NCBI GenBank assembly: GCA_020692565.1
Contig: JAIMKJ010000013.1
Location: 36,557-88,612 of the forward strand
Source: Thermomonas sp.
Lineage (GTDB): Bacteria; Pseudomonadota; Gammaproteobacteria; Xanthomonadales; Xanthomonadaceae
Length of the DNA stretch: 52,056 nt
Reading direction: 5' to 3'
In this document: piece by piece, positions 1-10,702 of the stretch
Numbering within the stretch: the first letter of the stretch is position 1
How the letters are laid out: every line of letters begins with the position of its first letter
The notes under the pieces: model-generated
Database searches by the model: none
What the model was told of the DNA's origin: nothing
Seen by the model: the letters and a program-made list of their open reading frames with translations, nothing else
Made by a program: the position numbers and the translations under genes

Positions 1-681
1 GCGCGGAATCTCGTCGCCGGCGTGCATCACATCCGCGATGTGCAGCAGCAACCGCCGGCCGAGCGCGCCGGCGGGATGCGAGCGCGCGAAATCCTCGGAG
101 GTGAAGCCGCGCGCTTCCAGCAGCGCGACGGCGAGGGCGTCGCCCATCGCAAGCGAAGCGGTGGTGCTGGCGGTCGGCGCCAGCGCCAGGGGACAGGCTT
201 CCGCCGGCACGCTGACATCCAGATGGATGTCGGCTTCGCGCGCCATCGTCGACTGCGCGCGACCGGTCACCGCGATCATCAGGTTGCCCTGGCGCTTGAG
301 CACCGGCAGCAGCGTCAGGATTTCATCGGATTCGCCGGAATACGACAGGGCCAGGACGACGTCGCGGTCGGTAATCATGCCCAGGTCGCCGTGGCCGGCT
401 TCGCCAGGGTGCACGTAGAACGCCGGGGTGCCGGTGGAGGCGAAGGTCGCGGCGATCTTGCGGGCGACATGGCCGGATTTGCCCATGCCGATGCAGACCA
501 CGCGTCCGTCGCAGGCCAGCAGAATGCGGCAGGCGGCGCTGAACTGACCATCGAGCCGCGCTGCGACCGCCGCCAGACCGTCGCGTTCGATCTCGAACAC
601 CCGGCGGCCGCTGTCGGCCAGCGCGGTATCCGAGGGCGCCCCCCGGGTCGGGATGGGCTGGGGCAATGAGGCATTCGCCAT
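1..681 (-). CDS. kdsD: D-arabinose 5-phosphate isomerase (KdsD/KpsF family), C-terminus cut by window edge
   Basis: Converts D-ribulose 5-phosphate to D-arabinose 5-phosphate, the first step toward KDO for lipopolysaccharide; cytoplasmic. The 227 visible codons run from an ATG (start MANASLPQ) through the SIS domain. The sugar-phosphate loop reads VVCIGMGKSGHVARKIAATF, followed by FYVHPGEAGHGDLG and the ALSYSGESDEI segment. The chain ends at the edge near VMHAGDEIPR, which is where the linker to the paired CBS domains lies in full-length family members (about 325-330 residues), so roughly 100 residues are missing. It is divergent from ibaG-murA, as in other gammaproteobacteria where the lpt/kds genes lie beside yrbA-murA. 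No clear Shine-Dalgarno precedes this ATG, so the exact start is less certain than the identity. Confidence 0.93.
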   Translation of the reverse strand, partial: MANASLPQPIPTRGAPSDTALADSGRRVFEIERDGLAAVAARLDGQFSAACRILLACDGRVVCIGMGKSGHVARKIAATFASTGTPAFYVHPGEAGHGDLGMITDRDVVLALSYSGESDEILTLLPVLKRQGNLMIAVTGRAQSTMAREADIHLDVSVPAEACPLALAPTASTTASLAMGDALAVALLEARGFTSEDFARSHPAGALGRRLLLHIADVMHAGDEIPR

Positions 682-796
682 TGGGGAGCAGACGGCTTTC
701 CGTTACGCTAAGCGGGCAATTCTACGCACCCGACCCCGGGATTGCCCGCACCTCCCATGAACGCAGCGTCGCGCTGTGCAGGATTCCGACCCTCCG

Positions 797-1027
797 ATGA
801 CCCCCGACACCATCCGCCAGTTGATCGAACAGGGCCTGCCCGGCGCCCGAGTCCACGTGGAGGGCGACGACGGCGTGCATTTCGAAGCGCTGGTCGTGGC
901 CGAAGCATTCCGCGGCAAACTCCCGCTGGCCCGTCACCGCATGGTCTATGCGACGCTCGGCGAGCTGATGGGCGGCGCGATCCATGCGCTGGCGCTGAAG
1001 ACGCTGACCCCGGAAGAAGCCGGCTGA
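797..1027 (+). CDS. ibaG: BolA family protein IbaG/YrbA
   Basis: Small BolA/IbaG protein of 76 residues, a partner of monothiol glutaredoxins in iron-sulfur handling and acid response. The sequence starts MTPDTIRQLIEQGLPGARV and carries the BolA-fold core, including HFEALVVAEAF and the helix-turn segment LARHRMVYATL. The ATG at 797 is preferred over the in-frame ATG at 776 because homologues begin at this point. Cys is absent, so any cluster binding must rely on the conserved histidines. It directly precedes murA on the same strand, the usual ibaG-murA order, but here a repeat-filled gap of about 145 bp separates the two genes. Confidence 0.9.
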   Translation: MTPDTIRQLIEQGLPGARVHVEGDDGVHFEALVVAEAFRGKLPLARHRMVYATLGELMGGAIHALALKTLTPEEAG

Positions 1028-1030
1028 TCG

Positions 1031-2433
<1,403 letters not shown>

Positions 2434-2457
2434 TGCCGATCCGGTAATCCTGATCTC

Positions 2458-2522
2458 GTAGAGCGGGCGTCAGTCCGCTGTTGCCCATACGTAAAAAAGC
2501 AGCGGACTGACGTCCGCTCTAC
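2458..2522. repeat. Inverted repeat, probable bidirectional terminator
   Basis: Two 23-bp arms, 2458-2480 and 2500-2522, are near-perfect reverse complements around AGCGGACTGACG. The loop is A-rich (GTAAAAAAG). It lies between the convergent ends of murA and the DUF3108 gene, so it probably ends transcription from both sides. Same family type as the repeats near 9742, 43039 and 44688. Confidence 0.7.
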
Positions 2523-2562
2523 AGTCGTGATCGCGATTGCCGGTCCGCGCCGTCGAACGCAG

Positions 2563-3264
2563 TCAACGCACCGACGTGATCTTCAGATCGATATCGTCCT
2601 TGCCGTCCTTGCGCTGCAGGATGCGCGCCGGCAGGGCCAGCCCGTCGACCACCCAGATCAGCATCTGCTTGTTGCCGCTGGTGCTGACCAGCTTGGTGGC
2701 CTGACGCGGTTTGCCGCCGATACTGATGCTTTCCTTGCCGGCGACGGTGAAGAGCATCGATTTTGCGCGGCCCTCGTCGACCATGCGGTATTGCAGCGGT
2801 TTGCCGGCCAGCGCATCGCGAGCGATGGCGAGGTTCAACAGCAGGCCGTCGACATCGCCGGCCTGCAGCGCGATGGGGCCGGCGCGCTCCGCTTTCACGT
2901 CGCCGCTCCAGCGCGCTTCGCCCTTGGCCCAGTCGTATACCGCATTGCGGCGGATCTTCTTGATCAGCAGCAGCGAGGCGTCGGTGCCCGAAAGCGGGCG
3001 CCACTGGCCGTCGTTGTCTTCGAACAATGTGGTCTGGGTCAGCTGCGCCATCTGGTTGCTGATCTTCAGCGTGTATTTCCACTGATTGCCGCCCTGCGGT
3101 TCCACGGTCATGCGGCCGGTGGCCGACAATCCCATGTACTGGGCTTCGTAGTCGGCGGTAAAGGGCTCCAGTGCCTGCGCAGGCGCGATCCACATGGACG
3201 ATGCGGCGAACGCAGCGGAGAGCAGCAGGCCGCGGAGGCTGGGGGCGTGGTTGGCGACGGTCAT
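2563..3264 (-). CDS. DUF3108 domain-containing exported protein (second of a tandem pair)
   Basis: A 233-residue protein with an N-terminal signal peptide (MTVANHAPSLRGLLLSAAFA, likely cut after the APAQA stretch near residue 31). The mature part is a single DUF3108 domain, a lipocalin-like beta-barrel fold predicted for the periplasm or outer membrane. Recognisable features are YEAQYMGLSATGRM, DGQWRPLSGTDASLL and the closing RILQRKDGKDDIDLKI segment. Its ATG overlaps the stop of the upstream DUF3108 gene (ATGA), so the two are translationally coupled. The molecular function of DUF3108 is unknown; envelope location is inferred from the signal peptide. Sequence similarity to its neighbour suggests an old tandem duplication. 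Confidence 0.85.
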   Translation of the reverse strand: MTVANHAPSLRGLLLSAAFAASSMWIAPAQALEPFTADYEAQYMGLSATGRMTVEPQGGNQWKYTLKISNQMAQLTQTTLFEDNDGQWRPLSGTDASLLLIKKIRRNAVYDWAKGEARWSGDVKAERAGPIALQAGDVDGLLLNLAIARDALAGKPLQYRMVDEGRAKSMLFTVAGKESISIGGKPRQATKLVSTSGNKQMLIWVVDGLALPARILQRKDGKDDIDLKITSVR

Positions 3265-4055
3265 GGCGTTCCTTGGTATTCGATCAGGCGCAGGTCGACG
3301 GCATCCTCGCCGTTCTCGCGCTGCAGGATGCGTACCGGGGTCGGTACGCCTTGTGCGACCCAGACGACGGTGTCGTCGTTGCCGCCGTTGGTGCGGGCCA
3401 CGCGGAGGGTCGAGTAACTCAACTCGCCGACCTGGGCCGTTTCCGGCTCCGCGGCGACCTGGTAACTGTGGTCGCGGACGCGGCCACCCTCGACGAAACG
3501 ATAGCGCAGGACGGCGCCGGGGCGCGCGTCGCGGATGATCGCAAGATTGATCAACAGGCCGCTCATGTCGCCCGGCAACAGGGCGACGGGCTGCCGGTGG
3601 CGCTTTTTCAGGTCGCCCTGCCAGTGTGCGCTGGCCTTGCTCCAGTCGTAGGTGCCCACGGTTTTGCGGCCGAGGAACAGGCCTTTGCGGACAGTGCTCT
3701 GGCTGAGCGGGCGATAGGCATTGTCGATGACATCGAACACGGTGCTCTGCTGCACGTTCAGGCCGAGCACGCCGGCCATGCCGCGGCGGCCTTCGATGCC
3801 CAGATCCACGCGCCACTGCGGCGGCGACAGGCGGACCACCTGCAAGGTCGCGTCGCCGGCCGGGTTGCCGTGGTAGCGGGCTTCATAGCGGGCCACGAAG
3901 GGTTCCAGCGCCGCCACGGTGTCCTGAGACGCGGATTCTTCTCCCGCGGATGCTTCCCCGGCCGAAACGGGCGGTCTCTGCGCGCCGGCCGGGGGCAGGG
4001 CGCAGAGCAGGAAGACAACGAGGGCGGCGAAAGGGCGCATGACGGCCGGCATCAT
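3261..4055 (-). CDS. DUF3108 domain-containing exported protein (first of a tandem pair)
   Basis: 264 residues with a signal peptide (MRPFAALVVFLLCALPPAGA region), a short Ala/Ser/Glu-rich linker to about residue 50, and then one DUF3108 domain. Landmarks shared with the downstream copy are FVARYEARYHGNPAGDATL, the TYDWSKASAHWQGD block and RILQRENGEDAVDLRL near the end. The annotated ATG overlaps the purN stop codon (ATGA); an ATG five codons inside (MRPFAA) is an alternative start. Gene order purN - DUF3108 - DUF3108 suggests one transcript, but no functional link to purine synthesis is visible. Function unknown; probably a periplasmic or outer-membrane-associated beta-barrel protein. Confidence 0.83.
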   Translation of the reverse strand: MMPAVMRPFAALVVFLLCALPPAGAQRPPVSAGEASAGEESASQDTVAALEPFVARYEARYHGNPAGDATLQVVRLSPPQWRVDLGIEGRRGMAGVLGLNVQQSTVFDVIDNAYRPLSQSTVRKGLFLGRKTVGTYDWSKASAHWQGDLKKRHRQPVALLPGDMSGLLINLAIIRDARPGAVLRYRFVEGGRVRDHSYQVAAEPETAQVGELSYSTLRVARTNGGNDDTVVWVAQGVPTPVRILQRENGEDAVDLRLIEYQGTP

Positions 4056-4714
4056 GCAAGCCGCCGGTTGGCTCCGAGCTGAAGCGGGGCGCCCAGGGTC
4101 CTGCCGTTCAGGTGGATGCGCCCGCCGCGCAGCGACAGTCGGCCCTCGCCGAGCAGCCGCACCACGTCGACCAGCAGCGGATGCTCGACGCCGCGCACCC
4201 GCGCGCCCAGGGTGTCGGCGTCGTCGCCCGGCAGCACCGGCACCCGCGCCTGGGCGATGACCGGGCCGCCGTCGAGATCGGCGGTGACCACGTGCATGCT
4301 GGCGCCGTGTTCGGCGACGCCGGCGTCCAGTGCCTGCCGGTGGGTATGCAGGCCCTTGAACGCAGGCAGCAGCGACGGGTGCAGATTGATCATGCGGTCC
4401 GGCCGTGCCTCGACTTCCGCGGCCGAGATCAGTCGCATGTAGCCGGCGCAGACGATCAGATCGGGCCGCGCCTGGTCCACGGCCGCGAAGAACGCGGCAT
4501 CGAACGCCGCCCGTGAGTCGTAGGCCTTCGGCGACAGCGCCTTTGCCGGAAGGCCGGCATCGTGCGCGCGCCGCAGTGCCGGCGATGTCGGCTTGTCGGA
4601 GAACACGCCGACGATCCCGGCTGCGAGTTCGCCCGACGCGATCGCATCGATCAGCGCCTGCAGATTGGTGCCCGCGCCCGAGGCGAGCACGGCGAGGCGA
4701 TGGACGTCAGGCAT
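4052..4714 (-). CDS. purN: Phosphoribosylglycinamide formyltransferase
   Basis: Uses 10-formyl-tetrahydrofolate to formylate GAR in step three of de novo purine synthesis. The 220 residues show the N-terminal phosphate-binding LASGAGTNLQALIDA, the folate-site MINLHPSLLPAFKGLHTH carrying the catalytic Asn and His, and HVVTADLDGGPVIAQA with the catalytic Asp. Length and motifs are typical. It overlaps the DUF2238 gene by 8 bp upstream and shares an ATGA overlap with the DUF3108 gene downstream, so it sits in the middle of a compact purM-DUF2238-purN-DUF3108-DUF3108 transcription unit. The DUF2238 insertion separates the usually adjacent purM and purN. Confidence 0.97.
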   Translation of the reverse strand: MPDVHRLAVLASGAGTNLQALIDAIASGELAAGIVGVFSDKPTSPALRRAHDAGLPAKALSPKAYDSRAAFDAAFFAAVDQARPDLIVCAGYMRLISAAEVEARPDRMINLHPSLLPAFKGLHTHRQALDAGVAEHGASMHVVTADLDGGPVIAQARVPVLPGDDADTLGARVRGVEHPLLVDVVRLLGEGRLSLRGGRIHLNGRTLGAPLQLGANRRLA

Positions 4715-5369
4715 CGGATGTCGTCTTCATGGCGTGTTGCGGCTTGCGATCGATCCACGGCCAACTGGCCAGTGCGCCCAGCGTCGCCAGCAGCATATCC
4801 ATGTGCGCATCCCAGACGTCGCCCTGTTGGCCGTTGTAGGCTTCGGCCTGGTCGGGCGAGAGCAACAGCGCGATGGCCCATTCCAGCCATTCGTAGATCA
4901 GGCTGACCGCCATGATCGCGAGGACCGCCAGCGCGAATCCCTGCGCGACGCTCACCGCCCAGCGCTGGCGCGCGTGCGCGGCGAGCATCGGCGCGAAACA
5001 CAGCCCGAACAGCAGATGGATCAGTCGGTCGAAATGATTGCGCTCCCATCCGAATGCGGCCTGCGGCGACCAGCCGGTCGCGGCACGCAGCCACGCATCG
5101 TAGGGCACGTTCGAATACAGCCAGCGCGCGGCGATGCAGTGCACGGCGACGAAAGCGCAGATCGCGATGAAATCGCCGTTGCGCATCGGCCAGCGGCGAT
5201 CGTGCAGCATCAGCCAGATCAGGCCGACCACCGTCAGCGAACTGTGCAGCGCCTGTTCGAGCGGCCAGATCGGCGCGACCCAGGTGATCGCGAAGATCGC
5301 GAGGGTGAAGCCGAACGCTGCGCGTTTCTGGAAGCTCAATCCGCTGCTCTTGCGTGCCTGTTCAGCCAA
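4707..5369 (-). CDS. DUF2238/YjdF-type inner membrane protein
   Basis: About 220 residues with roughly six hydrophobic helices, for example [45 protein letters not shown] and [20 protein letters not shown]. The conserved polar motifs [11 protein letters not shown] and the C-terminal [18 protein letters not shown] match the DUF2238 (YjdF) family, whose function is unknown. No ATG lies near the expected N-terminus; a TTG at 5369 overlapping the end of purM is my best start, because coding in this frame further upstream would run deep into purM. The overlap with purM and with purN indicates translational coupling in the purine operon. Confidence 0.8.
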   Translation of the reverse strand: MAEQARKSSGLSFQKRAAFGFTLAIFAITWVAPIWPLEQALHSSLTVVGLIWLMLHDRRWPMRNGDFIAICAFVAVHCIAARWLYSNVPYDAWLRAATGWSPQAAFGWERNHFDRLIHLLFGLCFAPMLAAHARQRWAVSVAQGFALAVLAIMAVSLIYEWLEWAIALLLSPDQAEAYNGQQGDVWDAHMDMLLATLGALASWPWIDRKPQHAMKTTSDA

Positions 5370-6432
5370 TCCGCACCCGCTCGCCGTCGCCGGCGGCGAC
5401 GACTTCGCCGATGCGCCAGTGCGGCAGGGCGAGACGTTCCAGTTCGGCGCCGATGGCATCCGTCGCGGCCGGCGGCACGATCAGCACGAAGCCGATGCCG
5501 CAGTTGAACGTGCGCCACATTTCTTCGTTCGACACCCCGCCTTCGCGCTGCAGCCACGCGAACACCGCCGGCTGCGGCCAACGCGAAGCGTCGATGTCCA
5601 GACCGAGGCCGTCGGGCACCACGCGGATGATGTTTTCGGTCAGGCCGCCGCCGGTGATGTGCGCCATCGCATGGATGTCGTTCCCTTGCGCGCTGCCGAG
5701 CAGTTCGAGGATCGGTTTGACGTACAGCCGGGTCGGCGCCATCAGCGCGTCCACCAGCGTCGTGCCGCCGAGATCCAGGTCCGCCGGGCGGCCGGCGCGG
5801 TCGTAGATCCTGCGGATCAGCGAATAGCCGTTGGAATGCGGGCCGCTGGAGGCGATGCCGATCAGCACGTCGCCCTGTCGGACCCGGCCGCCGTCGAGGA
5901 TCTTCGATTTCTCGACGCCGGCCACGCAGAAGCCGGCGAGGTCGTACTCGCCCGGCGGGTACATGTCGGGCATTTCCGCGGTTTCGCCGCCGATCAGCGC
6001 GCAGCCCGAGAGCTCGCAGCCCTTGGCGATGCCGCCGACGACCGCGACCGCGGTGTCGACATCGAGTTTGCCGGTCGCGAAGTAATCGAGGAAGAACAGC
6101 GGTTCCGCCCCCTGCACAAGCACATCGTTGACGCACATCGCGACCAGATCGATGCCGATGGTGTCGTGGCGGTCGAGTTGCTGCGCCAGTTTCAGCTTGG
6201 TGCCCACGCCGTCGGTGCCGGACACCAGCACCGGCTCCTTGTATTTGCCGGACAGGTCGAACAGCGCGCCGAAACCGCCCAGACCGCCCATCACTTCCGG
6301 GCGGAAGCTGCGCTTGACCAGCGGTTTGATGCGTTCGACGAGCGCGTTGCCCGCGTCGATGTCGACGCCGGCATCGCGGTAGGTCATCCCGTTGGGAGCG
6401 GGGCCGTTGGCGGCGGGCGGGGTCTGGGTCAC
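5362..6432 (-). CDS. purM: Phosphoribosylformylglycinamidine cyclo-ligase (AIR synthetase)
   Basis: ATP-dependent ring closure of FGAM to AIR in de novo purine synthesis. The family opening [16 protein letters not shown] is followed by [56 protein letters not shown] and [11 protein letters not shown]. Two starts are possible: a GTG giving 356 residues (annotated) or the ATG at 6387 giving 341 residues beginning MTYRDAG, closer to the E. coli length of 345. Neither has a convincing Shine-Dalgarno. First gene of the minus-strand purM-DUF2238-purN unit and divergent from the DUF2066 gene; about 200 bp between the two start sites must hold both promoters. Confidence 0.96.
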   Translation of the reverse strand: MTQTPPAANGPAPNGMTYRDAGVDIDAGNALVERIKPLVKRSFRPEVMGGLGGFGALFDLSGKYKEPVLVSGTDGVGTKLKLAQQLDRHDTIGIDLVAMCVNDVLVQGAEPLFFLDYFATGKLDVDTAVAVVGGIAKGCELSGCALIGGETAEMPDMYPPGEYDLAGFCVAGVEKSKILDGGRVRQGDVLIGIASSGPHSNGYSLIRRIYDRAGRPADLDLGGTTLVDALMAPTRLYVKPILELLGSAQGNDIHAMAHITGGGLTENIIRVVPDGLGLDIDASRWPQPAVFAWLQREGGVSNEEMWRTFNCGIGFVLIVPPAATDAIGAELERLALPHWRIGEVVAAGDGERVRIG

Positions 6433-6630
6433 GGCGGCTCGCAGTACGCTGGAAAGGCGAAATTGTAGTGGGCCGGGCACAAGCCCGCCATTGCGACCGT
6501 TTCGATGGCGCTTCGAAAATGATCCCGATATCTGCGCTTCCGATGTCCGAACCGATCGGAAAAGTCGGGACGGCGGGTCAGGACCCGCCCTACTTGTGGC
6601 ACCATTTCCGTCGGGAACAATGGTCGGGAC

Positions 6631-7776
6631 GTGAAAATGCGGCAGTCGAGTGGATGTGCGGTGCGGTGGTCGGTCGGGACCGGCTGGCTGGCGGGGCTGT
6701 GTCTGGCCTTGGCTCTGGTCCTGACCCTGATGGCCCCTGTCGCCCAGGCGCAGCGGGTCGAGGGCGACCGCGCCGTGGCCAGCGGCATCTATGAGGCCGA
6801 GGTCCCGGTCAACAGTCAGACCGATGCCGAGCGCAACAATGGCTTCGCCCGCGCCCTGGCGCAGGTGCTGGCCAAGATCAGCGGCGATCGCAGCGCGACC
6901 GGCCGCCCCGGCGTCGGCCAGGAACTGCGCCGCGCCAAGGACTACGTCGCCGGTTACGACTACCGCCAGGACCAGGGCGTGTCTTCGACCGGTGCGCCGA
7001 CCTTCAGGACCACGCTGGTGGTGCGTTTCGATCAGGCGAAGGTCGACGGCGTCATCGGTGCGCTGGGTCTGCCGATCTGGCCGCAGCCGCGCCCCAAGCC
7101 GGTGCTCTGGCTGGCGATCGACGACGGCAAGGGACCGCGACTGGTCGGTTTGAGCCAGGGCAACGCCGCCCGCTCGGTTCTCGACCGCGCGATCGAGCGC
7201 GGTTACCGCCTCGGCCTGCCTTCGGGCAATGCCGCCGAGCAGGCTGCGGTCGGCGCGATCTGGCGCGGCGATACCGGTTCCATCGCCCGGGTGTCGGCGC
7301 GCTACAGCCCGCCGATGCAACTGATCGGCAAGCTCTACCGCAAAGGCAACGGCTGGAAGGCGGACTGGATTTTCGTCGACAACGGCCGTGAGCTGTCGAA
7401 ATGGTCCACCGAAAACGCCGATGCGCGCGCAGCGATGGCCGGCGGCGCGGACGGCACCGCCGACGCGCTGATCCGCCGTTACGCGCGCAGCAGCGGCGCG
7501 TCCGGCCCGGCCGGCGCTTACCGGGTGCGCTTCACCGGCATCGACAGCGCCGACGATTACATCCGCCTGATGGGGCACCTGCAGGACATTTCGGTCGTGC
7601 GCAAAGTGCGTCCGATCACGGCCGGCGCCGATGGCCTGGTGCTGGAGCTCGACCTGATCAGCGGTCTGCCCGGCTTCCGCAAGATGATCGCCAGTCGCGG
7701 CATGCTGGTCGGCAGCGAAAGCGCGACCGATGCCGAGCCCGACGAAAGCGCGCTTCCCACGTTCGATCTTCGCTGA
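6631..7776 (+). CDS. DUF2066 domain-containing exported protein
   Basis: 381 residues, GTG start (an ATG two codons inside is an alternative). Residues 15-41 form a signal peptide ending in MAPVAQAQ. The mature protein matches the DUF2066 family, seen by its opening [20 protein letters not shown], the [13 protein letters not shown] stretch and [19 protein letters not shown], and a C-terminal [19 protein letters not shown] block. It is found beside an AI-2E/PerM permease and hda in many gammaproteobacteria, and the same order is seen here. Biochemical role unknown; the signal peptide places it in the periplasm or outer membrane. Confidence 0.88.
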   Translation: MKMRQSSGCAVRWSVGTGWLAGLCLALALVLTLMAPVAQAQRVEGDRAVASGIYEAEVPVNSQTDAERNNGFARALAQVLAKISGDRSATGRPGVGQELRRAKDYVAGYDYRQDQGVSSTGAPTFRTTLVVRFDQAKVDGVIGALGLPIWPQPRPKPVLWLAIDDGKGPRLVGLSQGNAARSVLDRAIERGYRLGLPSGNAAEQAAVGAIWRGDTGSIARVSARYSPPMQLIGKLYRKGNGWKADWIFVDNGRELSKWSTENADARAAMAGGADGTADALIRRYARSSGASGPAGAYRVRFTGIDSADDYIRLMGHLQDISVVRKVRPITAGADGLVLELDLISGLPGFRKMIASRGMLVGSESATDAEPDESALPTFDLR

Positions 7777-7784
7777 GGCGACCG

Positions 7785-8996
7785 ATGAATTCCGGTTCTG
7801 ATCCAGTAGGCTCCAGCCATCCGGGCGGCATGAAGCCCGAGTCGGTCGACGACATCGCCGGATTCTTCCGGCGCCTGCAGTGGGCGCTGCTGTTCATCGG
7901 TGTGGGCGCCCTGATCTGGGTGTTGACCCCCGTGCTGACCCCGTTCGCGGCGGCGGCGCTGTTGGCCTGGCTCGGCAATCCGGTGGTCGGCCGTCTGCAG
8001 AAACGCGGCCTGTCGCGCAACAGCGCGGTGGTGCTGGTGTTCACGCTGATGGTGCTGGCCGTGGTGGCGCTGGTGCTGATCCTGATCCCGGTCATCCAGA
8101 ACCAGATCATGGTGCTGGCCAAATCCGCGCCGGTCTACATGGAATGGGTGGTGCGTACCGGGCTGCCGTGGGTCGAAACGCGGACCGGGCTGGAAGTCAC
8201 CACCTGGCTCGATCCCGATTATCTGCTGGACATGCTGCAGCGCAACTGGAAGGGCGCCAGCGGCGTCGCCACCCAGGTGCTGGGCTATGTCACCCAGTCG
8301 GGTTTCACCGTGCTGGGCTGGTTCGCGAATCTGGTGCTGATCCCATTCATCACCTTCTTCTTCCTGCGCGACTGGGAAAAGCTGGTGCAGCGGGTCGGCG
8401 GCCTGGTCCCGCGCGACCGCTACCCGACCGTGGCGCATCTGGCGAAGGAATCCGACGCGGTGCTGGGCAGCTTCCTGCGCGGCCAGTTCCTGGTGATGCT
8501 GGCGATGGGCATTTTCTACGCGATCGGCCTGTGGGGCGTCGGCCTGGAAGTGGGCGTCCTGATCGGCGTGCTTGGCGGCATCCTCACATTCATTCCGTAC
8601 ATCGGCCCCACCACCGTGCTGCTCGGCGGCAGCGCCGCCGCGTTGATGCAGTTCGGCGACTGGCAGCATCTAGTCGGCGTGATCGCGGTCTGGGGCGTGG
8701 GTCAGCTGCTCGAAAGCTATGTCCTGACCCCGAAACTGGTGGGCGACCGCGTCGGCCTGAGCCCGGTCACCGTGGTGTTCTCGGTGATGGCCGGAGGCAC
8801 CCTGTTCGGTTTCCTCGGCATGCTGCTGGCGCTGCCGGTGGCGGCGGTCGCGAACGTGCTGATCCGCCATGTGCATGGGCAGTACGCCGCGAGTCGTTTC
8901 TATCTCGGCGAAGACCCGGTGGTGTCGAAGATCGAGATCGCCACCGCGCACCACGTGCGCGAACCGGATGCGGCGGAGCCGACGGACCCGGCGTGA
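7785..8996 (+). CDS. AI-2E family (PerM-like) permease
   Basis: 403 residues, polytopic inner membrane protein of the AI-2E/PerM exporter-like family. Hydrophobic helices occur at [40 protein letters not shown] and [20 protein letters not shown], then a group in the second half including [20 protein letters not shown] and [17 protein letters not shown]. The family motif PYIGP and the C-terminal [15 protein letters not shown] region are typical. Substrate is not predictable from sequence. ATG start with GAGG about 8 bases upstream; the stop codon overlaps the GTG of hda. An internal Met (MKPESV) is a possible later start. Confidence 0.92.
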   Translation: MNSGSDPVGSSHPGGMKPESVDDIAGFFRRLQWALLFIGVGALIWVLTPVLTPFAAAALLAWLGNPVVGRLQKRGLSRNSAVVLVFTLMVLAVVALVLILIPVIQNQIMVLAKSAPVYMEWVVRTGLPWVETRTGLEVTTWLDPDYLLDMLQRNWKGASGVATQVLGYVTQSGFTVLGWFANLVLIPFITFFFLRDWEKLVQRVGGLVPRDRYPTVAHLAKESDAVLGSFLRGQFLVMLAMGIFYAIGLWGVGLEVGVLIGVLGGILTFIPYIGPTTVLLGGSAAALMQFGDWQHLVGVIAVWGVGQLLESYVLTPKLVGDRVGLSPVTVVFSVMAGGTLFGFLGMLLALPVAAVANVLIRHVHGQYAASRFYLGEDPVVSKIEIATAHHVREPDAAEPTDPA

Positions 8997-9712
8997 GCGA
9001 GCGTTCGTTTTCCGCGCCCGCGGCGCAACTGCCGCTGGCGCTGCGCTTCCCGCCCGACCAGCGTTTCGAGGCCTTCGTCGCCGCACCCGAGGGGGCGCTC
9101 GCGCAACTGCATGCGCTGGCGCACGGTGAAGCTGTCGCCGGCAGCGTGTTCATCGCCGGGCCCCTTGCCACCGGCAAGACCCATCTGCTGCTGGCGGCCT
9201 GTGCCGAAGCCGAGGCCGCCGGCCGGCGCACCGCCTATCTGCCGCTGTCTGCCGCCGCCGGCCGCCTGCGCGATGCGCTGGATGCGTTCGAGCATGCCGA
9301 TGTCGTCGCGCTCGACGGTCTGGACGCGGTCGCCGGTGATCGCGAAGACGAAGTGGCGCTGTTCGATGCCCATAACCGCGCGCACGATGCCGGCCGCAGC
9401 GTGCTGTACGCGGCGCGGGTCGCGCCCGATGCGTTGGCCCTCGTGCTGCCCGATCTGCGCTCGCGCCTGTCACAGTGCGCACGGATCGCGCTGGAGCCCC
9501 TGGACGACGCCGGCCGTGCGGACGTGCTGCGCCTGCGCGCGCAGCGGCGCGGCCTGCAGTTCGACGATGCCGCCATCGACTGGCTGCTCAAACGCGCCGA
9601 TCGCGACCTGGGCAGCCTGACCGCGCTGCTCGACCGCCTCGACCGCGAGTCGTTGGCGGCGCAGCGACGGCTGACGGTGCCGTTCCTGCGGCAGTCGTTG
9701 AGCGGCGATTGA
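8993..9712 (+). CDS. hda: DnaA regulatory inactivator Hda
   Basis: AAA+ relative of DnaA that with the DNA-loaded beta clamp stimulates ATP hydrolysis on DnaA and prevents over-initiation. 239 residues. The N-terminal QLPLALRFPPDQRFEAF contains the clamp-binding QLPLALR type motif, followed by the P-loop IAGPLATGKTHLLLAA and a Walker-B-like VVALDGLDAVAGD. The C-terminal lid domain (VLRLRAQRRGLQFDDAAI) resembles DnaA domain III. GTG start overlaps the permease stop (GTGA). Position after DUF2066 and the PerM-like gene is the conserved gammaproteobacterial arrangement. Confidence 0.92.
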   Translation: MSERSFSAPAAQLPLALRFPPDQRFEAFVAAPEGALAQLHALAHGEAVAGSVFIAGPLATGKTHLLLAACAEAEAAGRRTAYLPLSAAAGRLRDALDAFEHADVVALDGLDAVAGDREDEVALFDAHNRAHDAGRSVLYAARVAPDALALVLPDLRSRLSQCARIALEPLDDAGRADVLRLRAQRRGLQFDDAAIDWLLKRADRDLGSLTALLDRLDRESLAAQRRLTVPFLRQSLSGD

Positions 9713-9741
9713 CGCGTGCCGGCCTTGTAGGATGCCGGTCT

Positions 9742-9810
9742 TGTAGGAGGGCCTTCAGGCCCGAGCTTTTGCCGAGGCAAAGCAAGATCGGGCCTGAAGG
9801 CCCTCCTACA
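9742..9810. repeat. Inverted repeat GTAGGAGGGCCTTCAGGCCC, probable bidirectional terminator
   Basis: Perfect 23-bp arms (9742-9764 and 9788-9810) are separated by about 23 bp. They lie between the convergent hda and murU genes. Each arm also has its own small palindrome GGCCTTCAGGCC. Same family as repeats at 26651-26776 and 43039-43103. Confidence 0.75.
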
Positions 9811-9825
9811 GGAGCGTCGCGCGAT

Positions 9826-10599
9826 TCAGGTGGCGCCGGTGCCGCTTTTTGCCAGAAGCATCCGGTCGATGTCCTCCAGCCGCTCCGGCGTGCCGACATC
9901 GGTCCAGCGCCCGGCGTGATGCCCGCCGGTCGCACCGGCGCGGCCCATCGCCGCACGCAGCAATGGCGCCAGCTTGAAACGCGGCGGGGTGTCGCGCGCG
10001 CCGGGGGCGCCGCCGATGATCCTGCGCCAGTCGTCGAACAGGCTGGGGCGATACACGCCGATGCCCGAGAACGTGAGCCGGGTGCCCGCATCGCCGGTTT
10101 CGGCCACGTCCTCCGGGTCGGGGGCGCTGCTCAGCAGTTGCCTGTCGCGCAGCAGGACGAAATCGCCGCGCGGGTTGTGCTCCGGGTTGTCGACCATCAC
10201 CAGATGCGCGTCGCCCGCCGGGTGCTGCGGCAGCAGCGCGAAATCGTAGTCGGTCCAGATGTCGCCGTTGATGGCGATGAACGGTTCTTCGCTGATCCGC
10301 TGGCTGCCGAGCAGCGGCAGTGCGTGCCACATGCCGCCGCCGGTTTCCAGCGGGGTGGGGCCTTCGTGGGAATAATCGATGTGCAGGCCGAATGCGCTGC
10401 CATCGCCCAGCACCTCCGGGAAACGCGGCGCCAGCCAACTGGTGTTGATCACCACCTCGCGGATGCCGATGGCGGCGAGTTTTTCCAGATGCCACACGAT
10501 CAGCGGTTTACCGCCGACCGGGAGCAGCGGTTTGGGCGTGGTGTCGGTCAGCGGCCGCATGCGTTCGCCGAGACCTGCGGCGAATATCAACGCTTTCAT
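9826..10599 (-). CDS. murU: N-acetylmuramate alpha-1-phosphate uridylyltransferase MurU
   Basis: A 257-residue nucleotidyltransferase of the MurU/RmlA-like family; makes UDP-MurNAc from MurNAc-1-phosphate in peptidoglycan recycling. Signature MKALIFAAGLGERMRPLTDT, TPKPLLPVGGKPLIVWHLEK, a Mg-binding FIAINGDIWTDYDF, and the late GRWTDVGTPERLEDID. The assignment to MurU rather than a generic sugar pyrophosphorylase rests on the gene directly upstream, an AmgK-type kinase, the pair known from Pseudomonas and Caulobacter. ATG start with GGGGGGA about 9 bases upstream. The pair regenerates UDP-MurNAc without MurA/MurB and so lowers dependence on the fosfomycin-sensitive step. Confidence 0.88.
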   Translation of the reverse strand: MKALIFAAGLGERMRPLTDTTPKPLLPVGGKPLIVWHLEKLAAIGIREVVINTSWLAPRFPEVLGDGSAFGLHIDYSHEGPTPLETGGGMWHALPLLGSQRISEEPFIAINGDIWTDYDFALLPQHPAGDAHLVMVDNPEHNPRGDFVLLRDRQLLSSAPDPEDVAETGDAGTRLTFSGIGVYRPSLFDDWRRIIGGAPGARDTPPRFKLAPLLRAAMGRAGATGGHHAGRWTDVGTPERLEDIDRMLLAKSGTGAT

Positions 10600-10702
10600 C
10601 TTGCTGGATCCCCCCAGGAGCCTGTCGCGCACTGTGCCACGGACTGCGGTGGGCGGACTGTGCCGTTCGGCACGCGGTGTGCGTCGCGTCGAGAAGAAGG
10701 GG

